A DNA stretch of 26,924 bases from Reclinomonas americana ATCC 50394 (GCA_048213135.1 PS015031.1:64828-91751); one strand, 5' to 3'. Shown: positions 1 to 12,140, counted from the stretch's first letter. The notes: generated by a model from the sequence alone, not told the origin. Program-made: numbers and translations.

Positions 1-229
1 TCTCTCTCTCTCTCTCCTCCTCTCTCTCTCTCTCTCCTTTCCTAACTTAGTCGTCCACTTCTACCTACCTCCTCGTTCTACGCTCCTCCTCTCTCCCTCC
101 CTTCTCCTTCCTCTCTTCCTCTTCCCTCCTGCCCTCACACTTTCCCTCCAGTCCTCTCTCTCTCTCTCTCTCTGTCTCTCTTCCTTTCCCTGCTTCTCCC
201 TTTCCCCTCTCCCTTCCCCTCAGTCTCAC
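1..229 (-). repeat. Pyrimidine-rich intron end with (TC)n microsatellite
   Basis: This is the start of the intron that follows the last visible exon of the downstream NHL/FN3 gene; its GTGAG donor is at 229-225 on the minus strand. Bases 1-36 and about 155-180 are CT dinucleotide runs and the rest is C/T-rich without coding signal. By comparison with the paralogue, the next exon (a cadherin-like domain) should lie beyond base 1. Confidence 0.8.
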
Positions 230-3200
230 CAATGGCGAATGCCGACACCGCCAGATATGCGTTGGCTGGCGCCCATCGTGTGCACAACTCGTATGCGCCA
301 ACAGCTGCACCCGCCGCTCCAATCGTCAACGTGATGCTAGTCGCACTGCCGAATGCGCTGCTGATGCTGGCGCTGGCCACGGCCGTCGGCGGTGTTGTCG
401 CGCCACAAAGGGGAGTGCCTAGCACATACGCCGACGCATCGGCCGAGTTGTTCACCAGCGCGGTTCCTGTCAGTGTTATCAACTGACCAGCCAGTGCCGA
501 CACGAATGTGGCCGATAGCGATGTCACAGTGGGTGCTGCATTGAGGCAAAGGCAATCAGCATCATCGCGTAACACAACAACAACACATTATCGAAATAGC
601 ACGCAACCTGCAATGTTCAGCGTCTGATCAAACGACATGGCAGGATTACCATTGTCGGTCGTGCGCACAATCACCACCAGCGACGCCGTCACACCGGCAT
701 TCACAAACTGCAGCTGGTTGCCAGACACAATCGTCACCAACGCGCTGCTGGCACCACCGACCACCGAATACGTGAACGATTGCTGTGAGTCCATATCACT
801 CGTGCTCATCGTGCCAATCGCCAGTCCCGCCGTGCTGGGTGGAATGTACGAGCCTGCACTCAGCGTCACCGCCGTTGGTGCATTGTTCACTGCGGGAAGA
901 CAAGGTCAGCATCCACACCAAGAAAATCACACTCCCAATCAACCATCCACTCACCCGAGGTCACACTGAATGTCTTGTCGACAAACATGGGGGGCGTGCC
1001 GTTGTCAAACGAGCGAACCGAGACAGCCAGTGGGCTGCCCGATTGTCCCGCCGACGTGATCTGCAACTGCGCGCCGCTCAGGGAGAACACGTTGCTGTTC
1101 GCTCCTCCAGTGATGACGTACGTGTACGACTGGCTCCCATCACTGTACGTCGTGCTCATCGTGCACACGGACATATTGGCCGTCGACGGTGCGACATAGG
1201 TGGCAGAGCACGCAATGTCGGTGGGCACCGCGTTGGAGGTGGTGAAGGACAGGGTAGAGCCGGTGAGAGTGCTGGGTACAGTGGAGGTGGCGCTGGCACG
1301 GAAGTAGTACGTCCAGTTGACGGCGAGTGATGTGAGTGACGCAGTAAGGGCGGTGCTGGAGGCGACGCCGGAGGTGGTAGGGGTGGCCGCGATGATGGTG
1401 GAGCCGATCGCGAGTCGGCGGATAGTGTTGTTGGTGTAATCTACGTGAAGAAATGATAAGGAGGGAGAAGCACAGAGATGGAGTAGTCTACAGCACAAGG
1501 GCTCACCAGAAATGTACAGAATTGATGACGTGGCATCATACGCCACGTATATCTGCGCTCGCCAATGAGACAACAAATTTTCAGCTGTCTCTTCATCGCA
1601 AACGTGACAGGACGAACCGGCGAATTGAACAGAGCAGCTGTGAGTGGGCTCCCGTCCGCTGTTCCAGTAACTCCTGCGGTACCGGCAATGGTAGTCACGG
1701 CGCCAGTGCTGATGACGACTTGGCGAATCGTTTGATTACCATACTTTGAGGATCACGAGTGATGAGATACCGCAAACAGCAACGAATTTAGGGCAGCACG
1801 CAACATCTGCAACGTAAAGAACGCCCCGGCCGCGATCAAGCTGGATACCAACGGGTATGAAGAAACGAGCCGCAGTGCCTATGGCATCTGCTGTCCCTGA
1901 AGTCCCGGCAACAGAGCCGGCCAGAGTTGACGCAGTCATCGCCAGCATGTCGATCACTCGAATAGTGTAGCGGTCACGATCAGCTGCTCGCCACCATACT
2001 TTGAGTGCCATTCCTTGCACAAAAAACTCAATCTCTCTCTCTCACACACACGCACTCACCGACATACAGCCGATTAGCAGATGTGTCCAACGCCACACCA
2101 GCAGGTCCACCAAATCTTGCTGTTGTTGCACACGCTCCGTCAACGGTGCTCGACGACCCAATCGTACCGCAGTAGGTGGTGACCTCGCCGCCGAATGTGA
2201 CCTGGGAGACGGGATGTGACCATGGCGCGCACCATCAGAGCAGTCGCAGATGCCTGCACGAACCTTCCTCACAGCCCTGTTCAACCAGTCGCCAACGTAC
2301 ATCACCTTGTTCGACGAATCAACCACAACACCGTGCGGTTGGTAAAACCTCGCATTCAATCCGGTGCCATCCACCGTGCCCAACGATCCGTTGCCAGCCA
2401 GAGTCGACAAAGTCCCGGAAGGAGTACTCACCCGAACGGCGTGGTTCATTTGCTGGCAAGTACGGAAATGAGCGACAGACGCTCGCGCTCTCTTATCACT
2501 ATGCAACCAACGCAACATCAGTAATGTACAAGTACCCCGTCGTTGGGTCGATGAACACATGGGCGGGTGAGTTTAGCCGTGCAGCAGTGCCGACTCCGTC
2601 AACCAAGGCCGCTGCTCCAGCAGTTCCCAGAAACGTCGACGTCACACCTGCACTCGTCACCCGTCGAATAGTGCTATTCCACTGGTCACACACGAACGCA
2701 GTGCCCGACGCGTCAATTGCCATGCCCTGCGATCCGCGTAAGCGAGACTGGACGTGCAGTCCGTTCGTGATGCATGCGAAGAGTGAATCACCGTCGGTCT
2801 GTAAAAACGAGCGGCACTGCCGGTGCCGTTCGTCGAGCCAGACATACCCCCGGTGCCCAACCACGTCGACACCGTTGGCGTCACACCGAATGCAGCCGAT
2901 GTTGGCGCCCACTCGAACGAGTTGCTCATTGTCGAGGCCGCCACAGAGTTGCCCACCACCGCATTCAATGTCGCCGACGAACTGGCCACACTGCTGGCCG
3001 CCAGTGTGGCCAGCGACTGGGTGGCTGTGGCATATCAACAAGAAAGGAGGCACCGTGAATAATCAGCACGAGAGGAGGGTGAAGGAAGAGAGAGAGACTG
3101 ACCTGTGGTGATGGTAAACGCCTTGTCGAAAAATAGCGGCGGCGTTCCATTGTCTGTTGACCGAATAGTCACCGCCAGCGAGCTGCCTGCCTGCCCTGCG

Positions 3201-5390
3201 GCCACAATCACCAGCGACTGCCCGTTGATTGAAAACACCCCGCTGTTGGCGCCACCGACAATCGAGTACGTGAACGACTGGCCAGCATTTGCGTCGGTGG
3301 TCTGCAACGCACACACGACCTGATTCGCCACCGATGGCGACACATACGTCGTCGACGAGCAGCTAATGTCGGTCGGAGCCACATTGGTGGCGGCGGTGCT
3401 GAAAGACACGGTGGCGCCATTGACGGTGCTGGGTGTGGAGGTGACGCCGACGGCACGATAGTAGTACGTCCAGTTGCTCGCCAATCCAGTCAATGAGGCG
3501 GTGATGGAAGCGGCCAGAGAGCCAGTGTAGGTGGCGGGTGTGGCCGACACCGTCTGCGATGCCAGAGAGAGGCGACGGATGGTCTGACTGCCGGAGTCCG
3601 TAACCAGCATCGATGCTGTTGAGGCATCGAAGGCGAGATAACGAGGTGTCGTAAAGCGTGCCACAGTCAGTGCGCTGCCATCGACTGAGCCACTCACGCC
3701 CGCCGCGCCGCCAATGGTGCTCACTGACGAGTCCGATACTCGGAGTTGCCGCAGTGTGCTGTTGGCAGACTGCGCGGATAGCACGCAGTCAGGTCAAGAA
3801 GCGAGGTGCTCAGAGAGTGTGCGGTGACAGGGGTGATACTCAACATCGGCAACATAGATGACGTTGTTTCTCGAATCGTATGCCATTGCCACAGGTGTGT
3901 TGAAGCGAGCAGCCGTTCCTGGTGTGCATCGATCAGCATGAATGCAAACGATCGGGCAGAGATGCACACGATGAACTCACCAACGGCATCCGTGGATCCA
4001 GACGTGCCGCTCGTTGAACCCGCCACCGTCGTCACCGTCATCGCCACCGTGTCAATCGCTCGGATGGAGTTGTTCACGCGATCGGCTGCACATGCACAAG
4101 CAGGATGGAAGGATGAGAATGGGAGGAAGGCATCATCTCTTCCTCACAGCGCTCACCAACATACAGCGTGCTTCCGACGAGCAGCACGCCATTGGGACCA
4201 CCGAATCGCGCCGCTCCCGCACACGCACCATCGGCGGTGCCACTCGCGCCCGCGGAGCCACAAAAGGTCGTCACCGCACCGGCATAGGTCACTCGCCGAA
4301 TCGTTTTGTTGACATAGTCTCCCACATACACCACTTGGTTCGTGGCATCCACCGCCACTCCCGCAGGCTGATTGAAGGACGCTGCTGCGCCAGAAGCATC
4401 GGCACTCCCCGATGCCCCATTGCCCGCCAGTGTGGTGACCACAGCCACTGCAGTGACCGCACGCACAGCGTGGTTTGTCAGCTGTATGAGACAACACACA
4501 AAGTCAGAAGAGCGTCATGCTGTGATCATGCATGCCAGCACACACTCACATCGGCGACATACATCGTTCCCGTGGTTTGGTCAACGGCGAGGCCATGAAC
4601 ACTGCGAGAGAGTGAGTGAGTGAGCGAAGGGGAAGAGAGAGACAAAGAGAGAGAGAGAGAGGAGGGAGCACATGAACGCACTTTCCAAACTGTGCTGTGA
4701 CTCCGGTGCCATCCACCAGGCCACATGTGGTGCCAGCAAAGGTGGCCACGGTGGCTGCAGGCGTGACGCGTCGAATGCGACAGTTGCTGCCACCGCGCGT
4801 GAGTGAGAGGCTGTGTGACAACGAAGCAACAATCGACAGACAACGAAACTTGTAATCGCTCGCGTATAGGTTGCCTGTGGCGTCGAAGGCCAGTCCCTGT
4901 TGAGAGAGCACACTCGCACTGTGACTTAGAATGTCGCAACAAGGACACCTCTCGTGCACAAACCATTGGTGCGTTGAACAATGCACTCGCGCCAACACCG
5001 TCTGTCGTTCCTGAAGTGCCGGCGGTGCCCGCAAAGGTGGAAACAGTGGCAGTGGGGACACCGAGAGCAGCAGCGTAGAGTGACCACTCGAACGAGTTGG
5101 TGGTGCCGCCTGCGACATTGTTGGGATTGATCCACGCATTGAGAGTGGCGGACGAGCCTGTGATGTTGGTGGCGACGGCGGTCGTCACTGTTTGGGCGTC
5201 TGTGGCGCGCATTGAAAGAAGAGAAAGGTGCGTGTATGTAGGAGACGCGAACGAGAAACGCAGTGGGGAAAGGTTAAGTGCATAGCGCGCACACACACAC
5301 ATATTATATTCATCACACACAACTTGCGGTGATGGCGAGTGAGTGGACGAGCAAGTGGACGAAGAGCGCGATGCTGAAGAGCGCGCGCAT
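1..5390 (-). CDS. Large secreted NHL-propeller / FN3-like / cadherin-like protein, downstream tandem copy, 3' end outside window
   Basis: Nineteen exons, descending: 5390-5324, 5199-4964, 4896-4850, 4786-4682, 4601-4550, 4481-4157, 4085-3981, 3918-3845, 3769-3103, 3024-2792, 2726-2517, 2452-2264, 2201-2060, 1983-1805, 1743-1618, 1552-1507, 1440-955, 889-608, 535-230; all phases agree. Exon 1 is a signal peptide (MRALFSIALFVHLLVHSLA); an in-frame upstream ATG at 5444 is possible but gives a less typical signal. Then two units follow, each FN3-like N-half, six NHL blades (motifs such as GLAFDATGNLYASDY, NKTIRRVTYAG), FN3-like C-half (LTGLASNWTYYYRAV) and a cadherin-like domain (DANAGQSFTYSI ... 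STDNGTPPLFF). A further cadherin-like domain (889-608) and an IPT/TIG-like domain (535-230) end the visible part. Function is inferred as extracellular binding or adhesion; NHL propellers are usually protein-interaction platforms. It is a close paralogue of the gene at 5508-12270, with nearly all exon lengths equal. Domain calls are by eye. Confidence 0.85.
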
Positions 5391-5481
5391 CACGCTGAAG
5401 CGCGAGAGCGACCGAGAACAGTCAAGTCGCTCGCTCTTGGCCATCAAAAGGAGTGGAATTCGAAACAGGTGAAACGCAGAT

Positions 5482-5493
5482 TTTGGCGCCAAA
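5482..5493 (-). promoter_or_regulatory. E2F-like palindrome upstream of the downstream paralogue
   Basis: TTTGGCGCCAAA is a perfect 12-bp palindrome 92 bp upstream of the start ATG at 5390, and it matches the E2F/DP core TTTSSCGC. The upstream paralogue has a near-identical element in the same place (12346-12357), with a shared flank (GAAACG followed by an A-rich run). Only about 118 bp separate this ATG from the stop of the upstream gene, so the site lies in a very short intergenic promoter. The binding factor is inferred. Confidence 0.5.
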
Positions 5494-5507
5494 TTACACC
5501 AATTTTC

Positions 5508-6245
5508 TCAAATCTTTAGCCCCGACGTGCAGTCCCCGCTCGTCGCACACGCTGTCCCAGTCGAAGTGCCCACCACACCACTCTTTGGCACACACTGCTT
5601 GGTCGACGTCGTGTATGTCCACGAGCCGCATGCGGTCAACTGCGAGCACCAAAGCGAGCAGGCTTGTGGTCCGGTTGTTGTCTTGATGGCCCACGTGAGG
5701 TCGCCACCAGGTCGGTCTGCATGCAAGCATCCAACACATCAGTCACGATCCTCTCTTCTCTTTTTCTGAAAAGACTCACCCGTGCTGGTCTGGAAGCCGC
5801 TGCTGTCATACGCCGCCGCACTCGTCTTGCGTCCCGACACCAAGCAGAAATGCGAGCCACACACGTTGCTGGTCTCTGCATTGGCTGCCGCCGCCGGCAC
5901 GGTGCTCTGCACGCAGCGAGATGATGAGCATGCAATTTCCACACAATCCCTTATTCACCTCCAACCACTTGCCTTCATGGTACACAAATTCACCCCAGAC
6001 GTGTTCGACGCCGCGGAGGCATCCAGGAATGTCCACGATCGACACTGGGAGTTCCGATCGCACGCTTCACAGCAACCTATTTCGCTGGGAGTGGAACCCA
6101 CCACACCAATAACCGTACCGCCGGGTCGATCCACTGCCTCGAACAGGCACACTTCCAACGCCGCTGCTCCACATGCCGAAGAGTGAGACGGCCAACGACG
6201 GGACACGCCGGTGATGACAAACAACGCAACGAGCGATAACCCCAT
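5508..6245 (-). other. Tandem PAN/Apple-like Cys-rich modules (C-terminus of the NHL protein, or a small separate gene)
   Basis: Exons 6316-5973, 5906-5780 and 5716-5508 encode two similar Cys-rich modules, each opening with DRPGG (DRPGGTVIGVVGSTPSEIGC and DRPGGDLTWAIKTTTGPQAC) followed by CxxC-type spacing and a SWTF/SWTY core, as in PAN/Apple domains that bind carbohydrate or protein. The stop codon is at 5510-5508. The intron 5972-5907 looks GC-AG: AAG then GCAAGT is the classic GC donor and the phase fits. If the ATG at 6245 is used alone, the first residues (MGLSLVALFVITG) would be a signal peptide of a roughly 220-residue secreted protein. If fused to the gene above, that segment would be an awkward hydrophobic stretch before the PAN modules. 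Confidence 0.6.
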
Positions 6246-8547
6246 TCTGTGCTGCTGAACAACCAACGCCCCAAGCTGCACAACCATCCAGTCACCTTCA
6301 GCACCAGCCACATTCTCTGCGTGCGCAACCTCGCAGAAGGAAGAGAGGGCGATGCCATTCACACAAATCTGCTACTCCCACCCTCCTTCTACTCCCATTA
6401 CCCTCCTTTCCCACCCACGCACCATAGACAATCATGAACTGCTTGGTGTACGTCAGCGTGCCATCGCTCACTTGCACAAACACTTGCAGTCGCCGACTCA
6501 GCGGCGGAGCCACCGAGATCGTAAGCTGATTGCCGCCCACGATGGTGAACAGAGCCGCGTGCACACCGCCCGCAATGCTGAAAGTCGGCGACTGTCCCGT
6601 GTTGAGGTCCACCATGCTCAGTGTGCCCACTGTGAATGGCACCGTGGCACTCGAGTACGTCTGCGCACCCGACAGCAGAATGTCACTCGGACCAACAGTC
6701 CCTGCACACACACCTCGTTCAGCTGACTCACAAAGAAGCAGACTACTTCACTGCATCAACATCTCACCAACGGCGAATGCAGACACCGCCACATATCCCT
6801 TTGCTGGTGTCCATCGTGTGCACAGCTCGTACGTGCCAACAGCAGCACCCGCCGCCCCAATCGTCAGCGTGATGCTGGTCGCACTGCCGAATGCACTGCT
6901 GATGGTGGTGCTGGCCACGGCCGTCGGCGGTGTTGTCGCGCCACAAAGAGGAGTGGCCACCACATACGCCGACGCGTCGGCCGAGTTGTTCACCAGCGCG
7001 GTTCCCGTCAGCGTCACCAGCTGGCCAGCCAGTGCCGACACAAAGGTGGCCGACAGTGATGTCACAGTGGGTGCTGCATGCAAAATGGGAAGGCAATCAG
7101 CATCAACGTGCAATACAACCTCATGTACAATCAGAATAAACACACACCAGCAACGTTAAACGTCTGATCGAACGACATGGCAGGATTACCATTGTCGGTC
7201 GTGCGCACAATCACCACCAACGATGCCGTCACACCCGCACTCGCAAACTGTAGCTGGTTGCCAGACACAATCGTCACCAATGCGCTGCTGGCACCACCCA
7301 CCACCGAATACGTAAACGACTGCTGCGAGTCCACATCACTCGTGCTCATCGTGCCGATCGCCTGTCCCGCCGTGCTGGGCGGGATATACGAGCTTGCGCT
7401 CAGCGTCACCGCCGTCGGTGCATTGTTCACTGCGGGACGACAAGATCAGCTTCCACACCAAGGTAAACGACACTCCCGATCAATCGTCCACTCACCCGAC
7501 GTCACACTGAACGACTTGTCGAAGAACATCGGAGGTGTGCCATTGTCGAACGAGCGGACTGTGACGACCAGTGGACTCGCCGACTGTCCCGCCGAGGTAA
7601 TCTGCAGCTGTGCGCCAGCGCTCACCGAAAACGCACTGCCGTTCGCTCCTCCACTGACCGCGTAGGTAAACGACTGCCCCACGTTATCGTCGCTGGTGCT
7701 CATCGTACACAGTGGCACGCTGGCCGTCGACGGCGCGACATAGGTGGTCGTTCCGGTACACGCAGCATTGGTCGGCGCCGAATTTGAGGTGGTGAATGAC
7801 ACGGTGGAGCCGGTGAGCGTGGTGGGCACGGTGGATGTGGCGAGGGCACGGAAGTAGTATGTCCAGTTGACGGCAAGTGATGTCAGCGACGCAGTAAGGG
7901 CGGTGCTGGAGGCGACGCCGGAGGTGGTCGGGGTGGCCGCGATGATAGTGGAGCCGATTGGGAGTCGGCGAATGGTGTTAGAGTCCCGATCTGAGGATAC
8001 AAAAGTTGAGAACCTAAACACTGATCCATCACTTGCATGATCTCGTACCTGCAATATACAGTGTGGATGCCGTCGCATCGTACGCCATGAGATGCTGCAC
8101 TCACCAATGAGATAACAAATTGCCAGCTGTCTCTTCTTCTCAAGTGACAACCAACCGGAAAATTGAATCGAGCGGTTGTAATCGGGCTCCCGTCCGCTGC
8201 TCCGCCCACTCCCGCAGCACCGGCGATAGTTGACACAGCACCAGTGCTGATGACGATTTGGCGAATCGTTTGGTTGTTACTCTTCAAAGACGATATCAGA
8301 AAACTCAAGAAAACACGTGCAAGCCGAATTCGCGACGAAACATCTGAAACGTAGAGTACGCCACGGCCTCGATCCAACTGGATGCCAAGAGGATTATTGA
8401 ATTGAGCAACAAGGCCTGTCCCATCTGCTGTCCCTGAATTCCCGGAAATCGAGCCGGCCAGAGTTGACACAGTCATCGCCAGCATGTCGATCACACGAAT
8501 GTTGTGGCGATACCGATCAGCTGGTCATCGCCAGGGTTTGAGTGTAA

Positions 8548-8584
<37 letters not shown>

Positions 8585-11500
8585 NNNNNNNNNNNNNNNN
8601 NNNNAAGTCCCGTTGCCAGCCAGAGTCGACACCGATCCGGAAGCGGTGCTGACGCGGATTGCATGATTTGATTGCTGGAAAGTGGCTAGTGAGAAGATTA
8701 CACTCGAAAGCACACCAATCGCACCACTACCGCGCAACATCAGCGATGTACAAGTACCCGGTGTTCAAATCAATCGACAAGTCAGTGGGCCAGTTTAAAC
8801 GAGCTGCAGTGCCGATTCCGTCGACCATGCCTGATGTACCAACAGTTCCCACAAACGTCGACGTCACGCCGCCACTCGTCACTCGCCGAATCGTGTGATT
8901 GTTTTGGTCGCAAACGAATGCGGTGCCCGAAGCATCAAACGCAATGCACTGCACAGTTAAAAGGAACTCTTAGAAACGGTGCTGCGACAATGAAAATGCA
9001 CTTGGTGCGATATACGAACCGTGGCGAGATTTAAACGAGCAGCAGTCCCTGTGCCTTCTGTCGAACCATTCATGCCCGCCGTGCCCAACCACGTCGACAC
9101 CGTTGGCGTCACACCGAAAGCAGCCGATGTTGGCGCCCACTCGAACGAGTTACTCATGGTCGAGGCCGCCACAGAGTTACCCACAACGGCATTCAATGTC
9201 GCCGACGAGATGGCCACACTGCTGGCCGCCAGTGTGGCCAGCGACTGGGTGGCTGTGATGTATCAACAAGAAAGGAAGCACCGTGAATAATCAGCACACC
9301 AGCAGGGGAAAGAAGAGAGAGAGACTGACCTGTCGTGATGGTGAACGCCTTGTCGATAAACAACGGTGGCGTTCCATTGTCCGTCGACCGGATCGTCACC
9401 GACAGCGGGCTGCCCGCTTGCCCCGCCGCTACAATCACCAGAGACTGTCCGCTGATCGAAAACACCGCGCTGTTGGTGCCACCGACAATCGAGTACGTGA
9501 ACGACTGGCCTGCATTCGTGTCCGTCGTCTGGAGCGCACACACGACTTGATTCGCCACCGACGGCGACACATACGTCGTCGACGAGCAGCTAATGTCGGT
9601 CGGCGCCACATTGGCGGTGGTGGTGAAGGACACGGTGTCGCCGTTGATAGTGCTGGGTGTGGAGGTGACACCGACGGCGCGATAGTAGTACGTCCAGTTG
9701 CTTGCCAAGCCAGTGAGTGAGGCGGTGATGGACGAGGCCAGGGAGCCAGTGGCAGTGGCGGGTGTGGCCGACACCGACTGCGACGCCAGCGAGAGGCGGC
9801 GGATGGAGTGATTGGTAAAATCGGCAACCAGCAACGATGCCGTCGATGTATCAAAGGCGACGAAATGCGGTGCTGCAAAGCGTGCTACGATCAGCGCACT
9901 GCCGTTGGCTGAACCGCTCACACCAGCGGCGCCGCCAACGGTGCTCACTGACGAGTCTGACAGTCGGAGTTGCCGCACGGTGTTGTTGGCTGACTGCGCG
10001 GGGGGATTGGGCAGTCAGAATCAGAAGTGAAACAGTCAGAGTGCGTGCGGTGAGTGGGAAGATACTCAACATCGGCAACATAGATGACGTTGTTTCCAGA
10101 ATCGTATGCCAGTCCCACGGGCGCGTTGAAGCGGGCAGCCGTTCCTGGTGTGCATCGATCAGCACAAAGATAGACGAGTTGCCTATCACGATGAACTCAC
10201 CGGTGACATCCGTGGATCCAGCGGCGCCACTCGTTGACCCCGCCACTGTCGTCACCGTCATCGCCACCGTGTCGATGGCGCGGATGGAGTTGTTATTACG
10301 ATCGACTGCACTCAAGCACAACAGAATGCGCAGATGAGAATGCTTCTCGGTGCGGATCTCTTTCGCACACAGCGCTACTCACCGACATACAACTTGGATC
10401 CGACGAGAAGCACGCCATTGGGACCACCGAATCGCGCCGCTCCCGCACACGCGCCATCGGCTGTGCCACTCATGCCAGCCGAACCACAAAAGGTCGTCAC
10501 CGCACCAGCATAGGTCACTCGCCGAATGGTGTAGTTGGTCCAGTCGCCCACATACACCACTTGATTCGTGACATCCAACGCCACGCCCACAGGTTGACTG
10601 AATGAGGCGGCTGCACCCGTGCCATTGGCACTCCCCGACGCTCCGTTACCCGCCAGCGTGGTGACCACGGCCGCTGCGGTGACCGCACGTATGGCATTAT
10701 TACCCAACTGTGAGAGAGACACACACGTGTCAGAGTCACCAGAATGCACCACCCAGCGATAATGCATGCCAACACACACTCACATCGGCGACATAGATGA
10801 TTCCCGTGGTTTGGTCGATGGCGAGGNNNNNNNNNNNNNNNNNNNNNNNNNNNNNNNNNNNNNNNNNNNNNNNNNNNNNNNNNNNNNNNNNNNNNNNNNN
10901 NNNNNNNNNNNNNNNNNNNNNNNNNNNNNNNNNNNNNNNNNNNNNNNNNNNNNNNNNNNNNNNNNNNNNNNNNNNNNNNNNNNNNNNNNNNNNNNNNNNN
11001 NNNNNNNNNNNNNNNNNNNNNNNNNNNNNNNNNNNNNNNNNNNNNNNNNNNNNNNNNNNNNNNNNNNNNNNNNNNNNNNNNNNNNNNNNNNNNNNNNNNN
11101 NNNNNNNNNNNNNNNNNNNNNNNNNNNNNNNNNNNNNNNNNNNNNNNNNNNNNNNNNNNNNNNNNNNNNNNNNNNNNNNNNNNNNNNNNNNNNNNNNNNN
11201 NNNNNNNNNNNNNNNNNNNNNNNNNNNNNNNNNNNNNNNNNNNNNNNNNNNNNNNNNNNNNNNNNNNNNNNNNNNNNNNNNNNNNNNNNNNNNNNNNNNN
11301 NNNNNNNNNNNNNNNNNNNNNNNNNNNNNNNNNNNNNNNNNNNNNNNNNNNNNNNNNNNNNNNNNNNNNNNNNNNNNNNNNNNNNNNNNNNNNNNNNNNN
11401 NNNNNNNNNNNNNNNNNNNNNNNNNNNNNNNNNNNNNNNNNNNNNNNNNNNNNNNNNNNNNNNNNNNNNNNNNNNNNNNNNNNNNNNNNNNNNNNNNNNN

Positions 11501-12140
11501 NNNNNNNNNNNNNNNNNNNNNNNNNNNNNNNNNNNNNNNNNNNNNNNNNNNNNNNNNNNNNNNNNNNNNNNNNNNNNNNNNNNNNNNNNNNNNNNNNNNN
11601 NNNNNNNNNNNNNNNNNNNNNNNNNNNNNNNNNNNNNNNNNNNNNNNNNNNNNNNNNNNNNNNNNNNNNNNNNTCGACGAAGACAACAGAGTTGTCACAC
11701 ACCCGTATTCGCCCACGTACAGATTGCCCGTGGCGTCAAAGGTCACTCCCTGTGGAGAGAGCACACACATTCCTGTGTCAGCGAGAGGTGTGCGGCAAGG
11801 ACATCATTGCAGCACACACCAGTGGCATATTCAACAGCGCACTCGCTCCCACGCCATCCGTCGTTCCCGAGGTGCCCGCCGTGCCCACAAAGGTGGATAC
11901 TGTGGCGGACGAGACACCTAAGGCGGCAGCATAGGGGGACCACTCGAAGGAGTTGATGGTGCCTCCAGCGACATTGTTGGGGTTGACCCACGCATTGAGA
12001 GTGGCGGACGAGGCTGTGATGTTGTTGGCGACTGCGGTGGTCACCGTCTGGGCGTCTACAGTGTGGCGCAGAGAGTAGAGTCAGAGTGGGTGGGAGTCGA
12101 ACGAGACACGCAGCGGGGTTTAGGTTAAGTGTATAACGCA

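Noticed and set aside
5278-5472. Small plus-strand gene between the NHL paralogues
   Set aside because: It is antisense to the conserved signal-peptide exon (5390-5324), which is repeated in the paralogue with the same frame and splice site.
10515-11956. Long open frames on both strands over 10515-11956
   Set aside because: They are open only because they run through 847 N; the real content on either side is NHL exons of the minus-strand gene.
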